A DNA stretch of 64,000 nucleotides, from the NCBI GenBank assembly GCA_045563675.1, contig JBJLIX010000002.1:434001-498000 (forward strand), in the 5' to 3' direction. Each line of letters begins with the position of its first letter. Positions within the stretch are counted from its first letter, which is position 1. The notes under the pieces were generated by a model. That model had not been told where the DNA came from. It ran no database searches and saw only the letters and a program-made list of their open reading frames with translations. Below, one piece after another: positions 26,327 through 35,400 of the stretch. Source of the DNA: AEGEAN-183 sp045563675 (GTDB taxonomy: Bacteria > Pseudomonadota > Gammaproteobacteria > Magnimaribacterales > Magnimaribacteraceae). The translations under genes and the position numbers were made by a program.

Positions 26327-27424
26327 TTACGAGCTTTCTTGCTTAACTATCTCCCGCATTCCTTCCCATTCATCCCACATATTACACATAGCTTGCTTAG
26401 ATCTTTCCCATGGATCATTTCCTTCTTCATATTCAAGCCATTCTCCTCTTTGCCCTCTATCAGGATGGTCTGAAACTCCATTTACCATCTTATCGGGCTG
26501 TCTTTTCTTATTTCTAAGCCTAAAAATTATATTTTTTCTTGATTCAGTGCCATTCTCATTTCTAGAACCTGAATGAGGGATGTGATACATGGCGATACAT
26601 GCGTCTCCTTTATCCATCTTAATTGGAGTTGGTCTAGCCCACTTTTTACCATCTGGAGTTGATTTTGAGGAGTCATCAATAAATTTTTTCTGTATAGACT
26701 CTGGTATATAAAATAGACCGCAACGGTTTGGGGCTTCATAATTTATTCTTGGCCAACCTGGGCCTTCTGGACCTAGGTGTCCATTCGTTTCATATTGCCA
26801 TTGGAAAAATTTTTCCATTTCATGATGAGCTCCCTTCAATAAATTAGTCTGTCCCCTGCCCTCTTCTCTTTGATCGTTTAAACACACAAAAACAAAAGCA
26901 GTAAAACTACCTAAAGCTAATGTCATCTCAGGGTCTTGGAATAAAGGAACTGAATTATGTCCCATAACATCTGCACTTCTTCCTAGATTTCCTTTAGGAC
27001 CTGATGCAAGATACCTGTAATAAATTTCTTCTTCTGTTCCTTGTTGAATCTCTTGAGGTGCATTAATTGTCTGACTTCCATCCATATGGATTTGAGCACC
27101 AAAGTAAGGCATATCTTTATCTTTATACCCAAGGCTATTGAAATAATCTCCAGGTTCAGACTTTTTCATTACCCCAACTTGGCAATATATTGGAGGGTCA
27201 AAATAGCCCATTGCTTCATGCAATATTGGAGTCAAAGGGGAGTCATTAACTAGATCAGTCATTTCTTTTTTCCCTCCAAGATTTTCGCCCTTTTTGGCCT
27301 GTTTAATTTGATCTAATGCTACCTCTGCAAGCTCTTCAGGTATAACTTTTTTTAGAATCAAAAAACCATCACGATAAAATTCTCTTTTCTGCTCATCTGT
27401 TAATTTATGTCGTGATTTACTCAT
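26327..27424 (-). CDS. Phytanoyl-CoA dioxygenase (PhyH) family protein
   Basis: Non-haem Fe(II)/2-oxoglutarate oxygenase of 365 aa. The iron-binding HxD is His113-Asp115 in QIHMDGS. The distal His is at 281 or 284 in MYHIPHSGSRNENG, followed by an Arg able to bind 2-oxoglutarate (FRLR, about 301-304). The substrate is unknown; the family hydroxylates acyl-CoAs and many small molecules. It follows the ABM gene after three bases and precedes two membrane proteins, including the desaturase, so the four or five genes form one operon. Confidence 0.9.
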   Translation of the reverse strand: MSKSRHKLTDEQKREFYRDGFLILKKVIPEELAEVALDQIKQAKKGENLGGKKEMTDLVNDSPLTPILHEAMGYFDPPIYCQVGVMKKSEPGDYFNSLGYKDKDMPYFGAQIHMDGSQTINAPQEIQQGTEEEIYYRYLASGPKGNLGRSADVMGHNSVPLFQDPEMTLALGSFTAFVFVCLNDQREEGRGQTNLLKGAHHEMEKFFQWQYETNGHLGPEGPGWPRINYEAPNRCGLFYIPESIQKKFIDDSSKSTPDGKKWARPTPIKMDKGDACIAMYHIPHSGSRNENGTESRKNIIFRLRNKKRQPDKMVNGVSDHPDRGQRGEWLEYEEGNDPWERSKQAMCNMWDEWEGMREIVKQESS

Positions 27425-27427
27425 TAT

Positions 27428-27721
27428 TTAAACTTCTGATTTTATATCATATGTTCGAGTAGCAAGTTCACCTTGCATAAAAGGAGCAACAGCTTCAATT
27501 AATCCTGTCTCAACTCTCCAGGCCATATAAGCTTGTTGATCCTCCGCGCTATCCCATTCCTCGACAAGAACCACACTGGAACTTTCCTTGTCTACTAATG
27601 TAGTTACGCTTTGGCATCCTTTGTAAGCTCTTGTTTCCACTAAAGCCTCTTTAAGGATATTTAAATAATCCTCTAACATCTCTGGTTTCACAGGCATTTC
27701 TAAAGTTATCATTACGCTCAT
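27428..27721 (-). CDS. Antibiotic biosynthesis monooxygenase (ABM) domain protein
   Basis: A 97 aa dimeric ferredoxin-like ABM-fold protein. Visible are the first strand MITLEMPVKPEM, the middle YKGCQSVTTLVDKES and VVLVEEWDS segments, and AYMAWRVETG. Such proteins act as cofactor-free monooxygenases, haem degraders or quinol oxidases (YgiN-like). GGAG lies about eight bases before the ATG. It is first in the minus-strand operon with the PhyH dioxygenase and desaturase. Confidence 0.85.
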   Translation of the reverse strand: MSVMITLEMPVKPEMLEDYLNILKEALVETRAYKGCQSVTTLVDKESSSVVLVEEWDSAEDQQAYMAWRVETGLIEAVAPFMQGELATRTYDIKSEV

Positions 27722-27811
27722 GATTTCTCCTTTTTAATTTTTAGTTAACTTAGAATATATATATTAGAGTAATAAAATAAAGAAAAAAGAATAAAAAATT
27801 AACAAAAAATA

Positions 27812-29464
27812 GTGAAAAAACTAATATTAGTGATTATTTCTTTGAGTTTGCTAGGATTTATTACCTGGCAAAATAGAGTAAATTTATTAATTGTAGGTCT
27901 TCCAATGCTTCTGGAGATCACTGACCCTGTTTCTTCTGAAGATCTAGTTGAGTGGTCGGTTGGTGCGGACCTTCCTAAGGCTAATGTAGATAATAGACCG
28001 CCGAACATAATCTTAATACTAGCTGATGATATGGGTTTTAATGATCTATCTCTTTATAACGGCGGAGCAGGAGACGGTACTTTAATGACGCCTAATATAG
28101 ATGCCTTAGGTCGAGAAGGTGTAATTTTTGATAATGGCTATGCCGCTAATGCAGTTTGTGCTCCTTCTAGAGCATCAATCATGACTGGTAGGTATTCCAC
28201 TCGCTTTGGTTTTGAATTTACTCCCTTTCCTGCAATTGGAGTGACAATAGCAAAATGGATACAGGAAATAGATGACCCAGAACTTAAAGCTTTCATTGAT
28301 ACTGAACTAGCTTCCGAAATGGACGATATTGCAGAGAAAGGGATGCCTAGCGAACAGGTTACTCTAGCAGAAGTCTTAAAAGAAGCTGGGTACTATACTG
28401 CACATATTGGAAAATGGCATCTAGGCCAGATCGAGGGAAGTCATCCTTTGGATCAAGGCTTTGTGGATAGTTTAATGATGATGGGAGGTTTATATTTACC
28501 AGAAGATGACCCAAAAGTAGTAAACTCAAAAATAGATCATTCCATCGATAAGATGGTTTGGGCTACTGGAAGATTTGCAGCTTCATTTAATAAAAGCGGT
28601 TTATATGAGCCTAAGTCTTACCTAACTGATTACTATACTGATAATTCAATAAAGGTTATAGAGAATAACCAACATAGACCTTTCTTTCTCTATTTAAGTC
28701 ATTGGGCCATTCACAACCCCTTACAGTCTCTAAAAGAAGATTACGAAAAACACATACATCACGGAAATCATAATCTTGGGGTTTATTCTGGAATGATAGA
28801 AGCTTTAGATAGGAGTATAGGAAGAATTGTAAAAAGACTTGAAGATCTTGACCTTAGTGAAAATACATTAATTATTTTTACTAGTGATAATGGAGGGGCA
28901 AGTTATATTGAACTGCCCGATGTTAATAAACCTTATAGAGGCTGGAAACTAACTCACTTCGAGGGCGGAATGCATATACCTTTTATGGCAAAGTGGCCAT
29001 CTAAGATAAAAAAAGGTACTAGATTTAAACATCCTATACATCATACCGATATCTTTCATACTGCTATTGCTGCAGCAGGCGCTGATTTGCCCTCAGACAG
29101 AAAGCTAGATGGGGTAGATTTGCTACCTTACCTACAAGGTAGAAATAATGACATTCCTCATAAGACATTATTTTGGAGAGAGGGTCACCACCAAACAGTT
29201 TTGCATAATGGATGGAAGTTAATAAAATCAGGACGCATAAATAAAAAATGGTTATTCAACTTAGATGAAGACCCACTTGAAAAAATAAACCTTGCTAAAA
29301 AAGAAGTAGAAAAGCTAAATGAATTGGAAAATTTACTCTCTTCTCATAACGATGAACAAATCGAACCTCTGTGGCCAAGTGTTATTGACTCTCCTCAGCT
29401 GATAGATAAACATGGAGGTCAAGAATATGAAGAAGGTGATGAATATATTTATTGGCCTAACTAA
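27812..29464 (+). CDS. Sulfatase (arylsulfatase family), exported
   Basis: Hydrolyses sulfate esters. The 550 aa protein starts at GTG and has an N-terminal signal or anchor (about 1-20). Metal ligands ADD lie at 71-73. The formylglycine signature is CAPSRASIMTGR with Cys116, so maturation by a formylglycine-generating enzyme would be needed; none is in the window. Later metal and substrate residues appear in TSDNGG and IGKWHLG. It is followed after 19 bases by a haloalkane dehalogenase-like hydrolase. Confidence 0.93.
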   Translation: MKKLILVIISLSLLGFITWQNRVNLLIVGLPMLLEITDPVSSEDLVEWSVGADLPKANVDNRPPNIILILADDMGFNDLSLYNGGAGDGTLMTPNIDALGREGVIFDNGYAANAVCAPSRASIMTGRYSTRFGFEFTPFPAIGVTIAKWIQEIDDPELKAFIDTELASEMDDIAEKGMPSEQVTLAEVLKEAGYYTAHIGKWHLGQIEGSHPLDQGFVDSLMMMGGLYLPEDDPKVVNSKIDHSIDKMVWATGRFAASFNKSGLYEPKSYLTDYYTDNSIKVIENNQHRPFFLYLSHWAIHNPLQSLKEDYEKHIHHGNHNLGVYSGMIEALDRSIGRIVKRLEDLDLSENTLIIFTSDNGGASYIELPDVNKPYRGWKLTHFEGGMHIPFMAKWPSKIKKGTRFKHPIHHTDIFHTAIAAAGADLPSDRKLDGVDLLPYLQGRNNDIPHKTLFWREGHHQTVLHNGWKLIKSGRINKKWLFNLDEDPLEKINLAKKEVEKLNELENLLSSHNDEQIEPLWPSVIDSPQLIDKHGGQEYEEGDEYIYWPN

Positions 29465-29483
29465 CTCACCAAGGAGATTTTAA

Positions 29484-30575
29484 ATGGAAATATTAAGAAC
29501 ACCCGATGAGAGATTTGAAAATATTAAGGGCTACCCTTTTGAGCCTCATTACACAACAATAAAAACACATGATGACTCTGATTTAAGAATTCATCATATA
29601 GATGAAGGCCCAAAAGATGGCCCAATTCTTCTAGCAATGCACGGTCAGCCCGTCTGGAGCTATCTGTATTCAAAAATGATCCCTTACTTAGTTGGAGGAG
29701 GAATTAGAGTCATTGCACCTGACCTGCCTGGTTATGGAAAGTCTGATAAACCGGCTTCAAGACAAGACTACAGCTATCAAAGACAAGTTGATTGGATGAC
29801 TCAATGGTTAATTCAAAATGATTTCAAGAATCTTACTTTTTTTGGTCAGGACTGGGGTGGTTTGATTGGATTAAGAATGGTCACTGAAGAACCAGATAGA
29901 TTTTTAAAAATCTCTATGGGAAACACAGGCCTACCCTATAACCCTGAAGCATCGGAAGAGCTTAAAAATAAAGTGAGATCTTTCAGAGAAGAAAAGATTA
30001 AGCTCACACTCTTTTCTATGGCTAAACAAGTTCAGCAAATGGATGGGAAAATGGATGGAAGCGATATTGAAAATGTAGACTTTCACCCTGCTTTGAAATT
30101 TATGTATTGGCAAAAGTTTTGTTGGGATACTCCAGATTTACCTATTGGAACTCTCTGCTCTTTACAAATGGATAAAAGATCTAGACCGATGGTAGCAGCT
30201 CATTACTTTTTACAAAGACTAGGTCTAGAAAAATTCTCTCCTTTTAAATCAGATGTTCTTAATGCTTACGAAGCTCCATTCCCAGATCCTTCTTATAAAA
30301 TGGGTCCAAGAGCTATGCCTAGCCATGTACCAACTTTACCCGACTCATCTTTAGAAGCCCAAAGGTTGGCGAGAGAATTCTTTAAGTTATCAGATAAACC
30401 TTTTTTATCTGTATTTGCCGGAGACGACCCTGTAACTAATGGGATAGAAAGCGACGTTTTGGAAATGGCACCTAATGCTAAAAGTGCACCACATATTGGC
30501 GGAGGTCACTTCTATCAATGGTCTAGGCCTAAAGAGTTATCGGAGTTGTTAGTTAATTTTATTAAAGAAAGGTAA
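29484..30575 (+). CDS. Haloalkane dehalogenase-like alpha/beta hydrolase (HLD-I type)
   Basis: A 363 aa alpha/beta hydrolase that resembles DhlA and DhmA from its first residues (LRTPDERFENIKGYPFEPHY). The nucleophile is Asp123 with the halide-binding Trp124 next to it (GQDWGG). The oxyanion HGQPVW is at 53-58, an acid Asp lies near 310, and the base His342 is in GGGHFYQW. Asp rather than Ser as nucleophile supports dehalogenase or epoxide-hydrolase chemistry. The protein is about 50 aa longer than DhlA, mostly in the cap. AAGGAG precedes the ATG, and it is co-transcribed with the sulfatase. Confidence 0.88.
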   Translation: MEILRTPDERFENIKGYPFEPHYTTIKTHDDSDLRIHHIDEGPKDGPILLAMHGQPVWSYLYSKMIPYLVGGGIRVIAPDLPGYGKSDKPASRQDYSYQRQVDWMTQWLIQNDFKNLTFFGQDWGGLIGLRMVTEEPDRFLKISMGNTGLPYNPEASEELKNKVRSFREEKIKLTLFSMAKQVQQMDGKMDGSDIENVDFHPALKFMYWQKFCWDTPDLPIGTLCSLQMDKRSRPMVAAHYFLQRLGLEKFSPFKSDVLNAYEAPFPDPSYKMGPRAMPSHVPTLPDSSLEAQRLAREFFKLSDKPFLSVFAGDDPVTNGIESDVLEMAPNAKSAPHIGGGHFYQWSRPKELSELLVNFIKER

Positions 30576-31700
30576 TTATTTAGTTTCTTCAAGATGTTTT
30601 TTTAAGTAAGCCATAAATGGAGTTCCTCCTGTTCCTTTTATTGTAGAACCTCCAGTCCCAAACAAATTTTTTTGTTGAGATTGTTTATGAATGTACATAC
30701 TTGCGTACTTTAAATGCTGTGCACGAAAATCTGATAGTTCTTTTAAACATTGATTGTAAGTTTTCTTTAAATTAGTCGAATCCATAACCAGATCTTTAAT
30801 CACTGAACCTTCTACTTTTTTTATGAATTTTCTGTGTTTGGGCGGCATGTAATCTCTCATTTCATTTAAATAATGTCTCAATACATCTTTTGAATGTTTA
30901 ACACCCAGAACACCATCTAGACTGGGAACAATACTACTTTGAGCACCCGTTTCTCCTCTAAAAAATTGTGGTTTATTAGAAAACTGATTCTCATAAATAA
31001 GTCCGTTCTTTAAATCAGGATTGTCTTTTGAACCAAAGATAAATGGCCTTACCCTATGGTAATAGACATAAGGATCACATCGTTCTGTCATTCTCAAAAA
31101 TATTTTATTTACCTCTTGAAGAGATTTATTTACCTTGGATAGAAGGTTCTGAATTTCTTTCTCGCTACTAGAGTCGTCACATTGGGACAATTTATCTGCA
31201 GCTTCAATGGCTCCTGCAGCTGCACCTTCTATACAAACGTGAATCGTAACAAACCAGTCCTCATCAAGACCTCCTAAAAAATTATTTATTAGGGCAACAT
31301 TCTCTAGAGAAAGAGCTTCGTCTTCTAATAAAAACCAATTATCTAAACAGTAACTAGCATAACTTAGGACTGGTGGCCTACCAAGAATCTCAGAAACCTG
31401 AACCCATGGTTTTGCTACTGCTTCGGGTAATCTATTATTGGGTTTAATGCCGCCAAGAATATAAGCATGCGCAATGAAGCTAAGATGCACCATGGCTAAC
31501 CTTAACTCTCTTTCGTTCTTAGATCTTAGAAGTTCATGAGTGGATAAATCATCTTTGCTTAGTGATTCAACCATAGCTTTAAGACGACCAGTTAATAGTA
31601 ACTTTGGAAGATTTGATGCTATTTCTTGTAATCTACTTAGGCTAGAAGAATTAATTGAATATTCTTTTAATGGTGGCTTTTTAGGTAGAAAGCCTTTCAT
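30576..31700 (-). CDS. Indoleamine 2,3-dioxygenase-like haem protein
   Basis: A 374 aa member of the IDO family, which uses haem to open the indole ring of tryptophan. Family landmarks: LGRPPVLSYASYCLDNW (about 107-123), the FFRGETGAQSS segment, the proximal His helix FRAQHLKYASMYI, and the C-terminal GTGGTPFMAYLKKHLEET. Bacterial relatives vary in activity, so kynurenine formation is not certain. No other kynurenine-pathway genes are visible. It abuts the dehalogenase tail to tail with zero spacing. Confidence 0.88.
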   Translation of the reverse strand: MKGFLPKKPPLKEYSINSSSLSRLQEIASNLPKLLLTGRLKAMVESLSKDDLSTHELLRSKNERELRLAMVHLSFIAHAYILGGIKPNNRLPEAVAKPWVQVSEILGRPPVLSYASYCLDNWFLLEDEALSLENVALINNFLGGLDEDWFVTIHVCIEGAAAGAIEAADKLSQCDDSSSEKEIQNLLSKVNKSLQEVNKIFLRMTERCDPYVYYHRVRPFIFGSKDNPDLKNGLIYENQFSNKPQFFRGETGAQSSIVPSLDGVLGVKHSKDVLRHYLNEMRDYMPPKHRKFIKKVEGSVIKDLVMDSTNLKKTYNQCLKELSDFRAQHLKYASMYIHKQSQQKNLFGTGGSTIKGTGGTPFMAYLKKHLEETK

Positions 31701-31721
31701 AAAATCACTATTTTATGGAAG

Positions 31722-31793
31722 TCAGTACCCAGATGCCTGTCCGCCCTTCCTACTCTCTGAAGCTCCAAAATATACCCCGTCTTTTAACATCAT
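31722..31793 (-). CDS. Possible 23-aa small ORF upstream of the IDO-like gene
   Basis: A 24-codon frame opens with ATGATG at 31793 and ends in TGA. The product is Gly/Ser-rich with a C-terminal GGQASGY. GGAG lies 11 bases upstream, too far for a strong site. It sits between the AhpD-like and IDO-like genes in the same orientation. It may be chance, a leader peptide or a remnant; there is no family match I recognise. Confidence 0.2.
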   Translation of the reverse strand: MMLKDGVYFGASESRKGGQASGY

Positions 31794-31841
31794 AACTTGA
31801 TATACTCCAAATATCTCTTTTTGATATTTAATTTTATGCCC

Positions 31842-32432
31842 TTATTTATGCTTACCTTTATTCCAGCCATTTTTAGTTAAATACTTTTCTGCAGATTCTA
31901 TTGCTCCTACTTCAATACTGGTACCCATACTATCGTTCCACCTATTCAAAAATCCAAATAAAGATATAACTCCTAGGATTTCAACTATTTCTCCTTCATT
32001 CCAATAAATACGCAGTCTTTCTTCTAACTCAGAATCTACTGAATTAGGTATTTGTGAGGCTGCCAGAGCGAAATCTAATGCCACTCTTTCCGCTTCATTA
32101 AATGCTTCATTTGTTCTATATTCCCAGATATTTTTTAGCTGTTCTTGATTAGCTCCATATCTCTCAGCCGCTCTAATTGCATGTGCCTGACAATATCTAC
32201 ACCCTGCGGCATTACTGCTTACCCAGGCTATCATTCTTTTTAAAGCAGATGTTACTTTACCGTGATTTTCCATAACCGCTTTATTAAGACCAATAAAAGC
32301 AGAAGCCACTTCAGGTCTAATTTGCATGGTTAAAACTGAGTTCGGACAAAAACCCAGAGTTTCATTAAAGAAGTCTGCCAGTTCTTTAACTTTTAAATTA
32401 GCTTCTGGTTTAAGAGGTTTTACTAAAGGCAT
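31842..32432 (-). CDS. Carboxymuconolactone decarboxylase/AhpD-like protein
   Basis: A 196 aa all-helical AhpD-fold protein. The redox motif Cys78-x-x-Cys81-x-x-His84 (GCRYCQAHAIR) is intact, which points to peroxidase-related thiol chemistry rather than decarboxylation. The C-terminal part carries the paired helices typical of the uncharacterised peroxidase-related subfamily. It follows the 5'-nucleotidase gene after five bases. Confidence 0.88.
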   Translation of the reverse strand: MPLVKPLKPEANLKVKELADFFNETLGFCPNSVLTMQIRPEVASAFIGLNKAVMENHGKVTSALKRMIAWVSSNAAGCRYCQAHAIRAAERYGANQEQLKNIWEYRTNEAFNEAERVALDFALAASQIPNSVDSELEERLRIYWNEGEIVEILGVISLFGFLNRWNDSMGTSIEVGAIESAEKYLTKNGWNKGKHK

Positions 32433-32437
32433 GTTTA

Positions 32438-33997
32438 TTAGTTTTGAATAGGATTTACCTTGTTATTATAAGGAATTAATCTTCCGCTCATAGGCTTATT
32501 AATCTGACCTTCGCCCCTAAGGTAATCTACAATCACATCAGAGAGGTATTTTTCAGTGTCTTCATATTTAACCTCTAAGAAAGTATCATATAAATCCCCT
32601 CCTTCACCTAAAAAACTTTGAGTTGCAACTCTATATTGTTGCTCTTCCTTTAAAGGCTCTCCGTTTACTTTAACGGAAATCAACCTGCTTCCTATAGAGT
32701 TTTCTAAGTTATAAATTGCTTTAATTCCAGATACCTGAATCATTCCTCTTTCTAAAGAAAAACCCTGCTCTAGAATTCTTTTTATTTGTTTTCCAGACAT
32801 ATACCCTGATACTAAAGTGTTATGAAAAGGGAAGGCATCGAGTACATTTCCCATTGTAATTGACCCTTCAGGAAGATCAGCTCTAAGACCACCGGCATTT
32901 TGAAAAGCAATCTCAGAACCAGTAATGGCTCTCATAACATCAGTAGAAAAATTTCCTAAAGAGGATTCTGCTACATAATCTCTTACTAACCTCACAGAAG
33001 AACTTCCAATAATCTCACCTATGAAAGGATCTACTTTATTTTTGTAAAAGTTAATTTTCCTTTGCATATTTAGGTCAGGCTCCAACTTATCACTCCAAAC
33101 TTTTAATAGCTCTCCATTGTGGCTAGTTATTTTCTCTCCATCAAAAGATAGCTTTAAAAAGCCTAATCTAGTCCCATATCCATAAGTTTGAACAATTAAA
33201 GTTCCTGTTTTTGGATGAATGAAAGGAACCTCTATTCCTCTATGTGCATGGCCGCTAACAATTACATCTATTCCTTCAACTAGCCCTGCTAGATTAATAT
33301 CTTCTGAAAAATCTCGCTGCACTTCTGGTCTAGCCTCGGCATCAGTTTGCATTGGGCCCGTTTTTCCTTGATGAGTTAAAACCACAATCACATCCACCAT
33401 TGGTTTTAATTCCTCAACGGCTTTCCTTACATATGGAACGGGATCGCGAAAATCTAAATTTTCGACATAAGAAGGTAAAATAACGCTCCTGGCATCAAGA
33501 CCAATTACTCCTATGACGCCTAGTCTAATACCATTACGTTCTAAGATAGTATAGGATCTACTGAAAATTTTACCTGTATCCTTATAAAAGATATTTGCTC
33601 CTAGTACAGGAAAAGGTACTTTAGAAATTCCCTTTTTAAAGGGCTCTACTCCGTAATCAAATTCATGATTACCAATACCAAAAGCGTCATACTCCATAGT
33701 CATCATCATCTCTAAAAGAGCTTCCCCTTGAGTCAAAGTAGCTAAAGTGCCGGTAAACATATCCCCAGAATCAAATAAAAAGACTGTTTCTTCTTTAGCT
33801 CTTATTTGGTTAATGAGTGTTAACAAATGCGCAGCCCCTCCAAGCCTTGGAGATCCCTCTAACCAATAAGCTGGGATTGGATCAAAAGCGCTATGGAAGT
33901 CATTTGTATATAAAATTGTTATCTCTTTCTCTTTAGCAGATAAAGAAAAACTAATTATTAGAAAGGATAAAACTAGAGCATGAATTACTTGCTTCAT
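32438..33997 (-). CDS. Periplasmic 5'-nucleotidase/2',3'-cyclic phosphodiesterase family (UshA-like)
   Basis: A 519 aa secreted metallophosphoesterase. The signal peptide is about 1-21. Metal motifs are YTNDFHSAF, DSGDMFTG, GNHEFDYG, LTHQGKTG and GHAHRG. The C-terminal 5'-nucleotidase domain is recognised by NAGGLRADLPEGSITMGNV and the substrate-stacking FPFHNTLV. It probably scavenges phosphate and nucleosides from extracellular nucleotides, a common marine trait. It is co-oriented with the AhpD-like and TauD-like genes. Confidence 0.92.
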   Translation of the reverse strand: MKQVIHALVLSFLIISFSLSAKEKEITILYTNDFHSAFDPIPAYWLEGSPRLGGAAHLLTLINQIRAKEETVFLFDSGDMFTGTLATLTQGEALLEMMMTMEYDAFGIGNHEFDYGVEPFKKGISKVPFPVLGANIFYKDTGKIFSRSYTILERNGIRLGVIGVIGLDARSVILPSYVENLDFRDPVPYVRKAVEELKPMVDVIVVLTHQGKTGPMQTDAEARPEVQRDFSEDINLAGLVEGIDVIVSGHAHRGIEVPFIHPKTGTLIVQTYGYGTRLGFLKLSFDGEKITSHNGELLKVWSDKLEPDLNMQRKINFYKNKVDPFIGEIIGSSSVRLVRDYVAESSLGNFSTDVMRAITGSEIAFQNAGGLRADLPEGSITMGNVLDAFPFHNTLVSGYMSGKQIKRILEQGFSLERGMIQVSGIKAIYNLENSIGSRLISVKVNGEPLKEEQQYRVATQSFLGEGGDLYDTFLEVKYEDTEKYLSDVIVDYLRGEGQINKPMSGRLIPYNNKVNPIQN

Positions 33998-34025
33998 TTT
34001 CTTTGATAATACTTATAAAGTTTAT

Positions 34026-34889
34026 CTATAAATAATTCAATCCTGATTCGCTCTTTGAATCGCCTTTTATACGAGAGTGATACATAATTCTTGGTTCAGT
34101 GAGGTCCCAAGGGCAAGCTTGATGCATTAAACACCGATTATCCCATATGACTACATCGCCCTCACTCCATGAGTGGTGATAAACTCTTTCTCCTTGACAA
34201 GCAAAATCATTTAGTTCATCTAGTAAAGACTTAGATTCAGCTTCTGATAGACCCGGAACGCCATAAGCATGACGTCCTATGAGTAATGATTTTTTTCCTG
34301 TTTCTGGATGAGTCTTAACTAAGGGCCTGAAAGGATGAGGATCCGTATCAAAACCGTAACCATTATATTCACTTTCTTCTTTAGACTTATGCTTGTATTT
34401 AGCCTGACTGTATAAATAAGAATGGTAGGCATTTAAATCTTTAATTTTATGCTTCATAGATTCATCTAAAGATTCATAAGCTGCTGTCATATCTGCCCAA
34501 CCTGTTTCTCCTCCTTGCTTAGGTACTTTATGAGCTGAGAATACAGCTCCTTTTGCTTGAATGGGCATGTAGGTGCTGTCGTGGTGCCACTCCATATTGC
34601 CCCTAAGCATTTTTACTACATCGTCATCAATTGGATCTCTTGTGGTTCCATCATCTCTTACGTTACTTATAGCAGATAAATCAAACTCTAGATCTCCAAA
34701 TAACTTAGCAAAAGAAATCTGTTGGTCTGTTGAGATGTCTTGGTCAGGGAAAATTAATAATGAATTTTGAAGCCAGAGATCGTAAAGGTCTTTGGCCTCT
34801 TCGCTTGAAATATCACTTAGCCTGATACCTGTTATTTCAGCACCAAAAGTCTTACCAAGTTTTTTTATTTCTAGATTACTTTCAACCAT
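34026..34889 (-). CDS. TauD/TfdA-family 2-oxoglutarate-dependent dioxygenase
   Basis: A 287 aa Fe(II)/2-oxoglutarate oxygenase. The iron site is His102-x-Asp104 (WHHDSTYMP), with the distal His in NRCLMHQACPWD and the 2-oxoglutarate Arg in EPRIMYHSRI. The layout is closest to TfdA-like enzymes. Its substrate (taurine, aryloxyalkanoate, or an amine or lipid) is not decidable. No sulfonate transporter is nearby, which argues weakly against taurine. It is the second 2-oxoglutarate oxygenase in this stretch. Confidence 0.9.
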   Translation of the reverse strand: MVESNLEIKKLGKTFGAEITGIRLSDISSEEAKDLYDLWLQNSLLIFPDQDISTDQQISFAKLFGDLEFDLSAISNVRDDGTTRDPIDDDVVKMLRGNMEWHHDSTYMPIQAKGAVFSAHKVPKQGGETGWADMTAAYESLDESMKHKIKDLNAYHSYLYSQAKYKHKSKEESEYNGYGFDTDPHPFRPLVKTHPETGKKSLLIGRHAYGVPGLSEAESKSLLDELNDFACQGERVYHHSWSEGDVVIWDNRCLMHQACPWDLTEPRIMYHSRIKGDSKSESGLNYL

Positions 34890-34935
34890 TTTATAGAATT
34901 AACTTAAACCAATTACCTATAAAAGTCTTTAATGC

Positions 34936-35334
34936 TTACTCCGTAAGATGTTCGCTAAAAGCAAGATTTTTAAAACTTCTTGGATCAACGTAAAAATAAG
35001 TATTTCCATAACTATTGCTCTTTTTCCTTTTAACCAAAGCAACCATGAAAATCTTGCCTTCTTCTAGCTTCTTTAAAAGAATAATTTTATCCCCTTTTTC
35101 TAGATCATAAGTGCTTCGACCATCTAACTCTCTGTAACCTCTCCAGGCATAGTTATCATAATTCTTTCTGATCTGATAGGTCATAATGTCATTCTTTGAT
35201 TTAAAAAGAACAACTGAGCTGGTCTTTTTCTTTGATTGAAGAACATCACCTTCTTTATATTCTCTGGAATCAGAATATACTGCCAAGGCAAAAACCAACA
35301 TTAGCAAAGCGGACAAAGCACGATTAAATTTCAT
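34936..35334 (-). CDS. Hypothetical secreted protein, 132 aa
   Basis: I do not recognise this family. A clear signal peptide (about 1-21, MKFNRALSALLMLVFALAVYS) is followed by about 110 residues rich in Lys, Tyr and Asp. Short beta-prone stretches (SSVVLFKSK, KGDKIILLKKLEEGKIFMVALVKRK) suggest a small all-beta, perhaps SH3-like fold. It stands alone between the TauD-like and beta-lactamase-like genes, on the same strand as both. Confidence 0.75.
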   Translation of the reverse strand: MKFNRALSALLMLVFALAVYSDSREYKEGDVLQSKKKTSSVVLFKSKNDIMTYQIRKNYDNYAWRGYRELDGRSTYDLEKGDKIILLKKLEEGKIFMVALVKRKKSNSYGNTYFYVDPRSFKNLAFSEHLTE

Positions 35335-35400
35335 AATTTTAACTATATCTTAGATTTTAAAGCTCCAATATATGATTAAAGTATTTTAAGTACAAATTTT

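Noticed and set aside
31809..31829. Perfect 7-bp inverted repeat AAATATC/GATATTT downstream of the AhpD-like gene
   Set aside because: The stem is almost all A and T and the trailing tract is mixed, so it is too weak for a convincing intrinsic terminator.
34026..34889. Taurine dioxygenase (tauD) as a specific name
   Set aside because: Only family-level iron and 2-oxoglutarate residues are visible, and no tauABC transporter is nearby.
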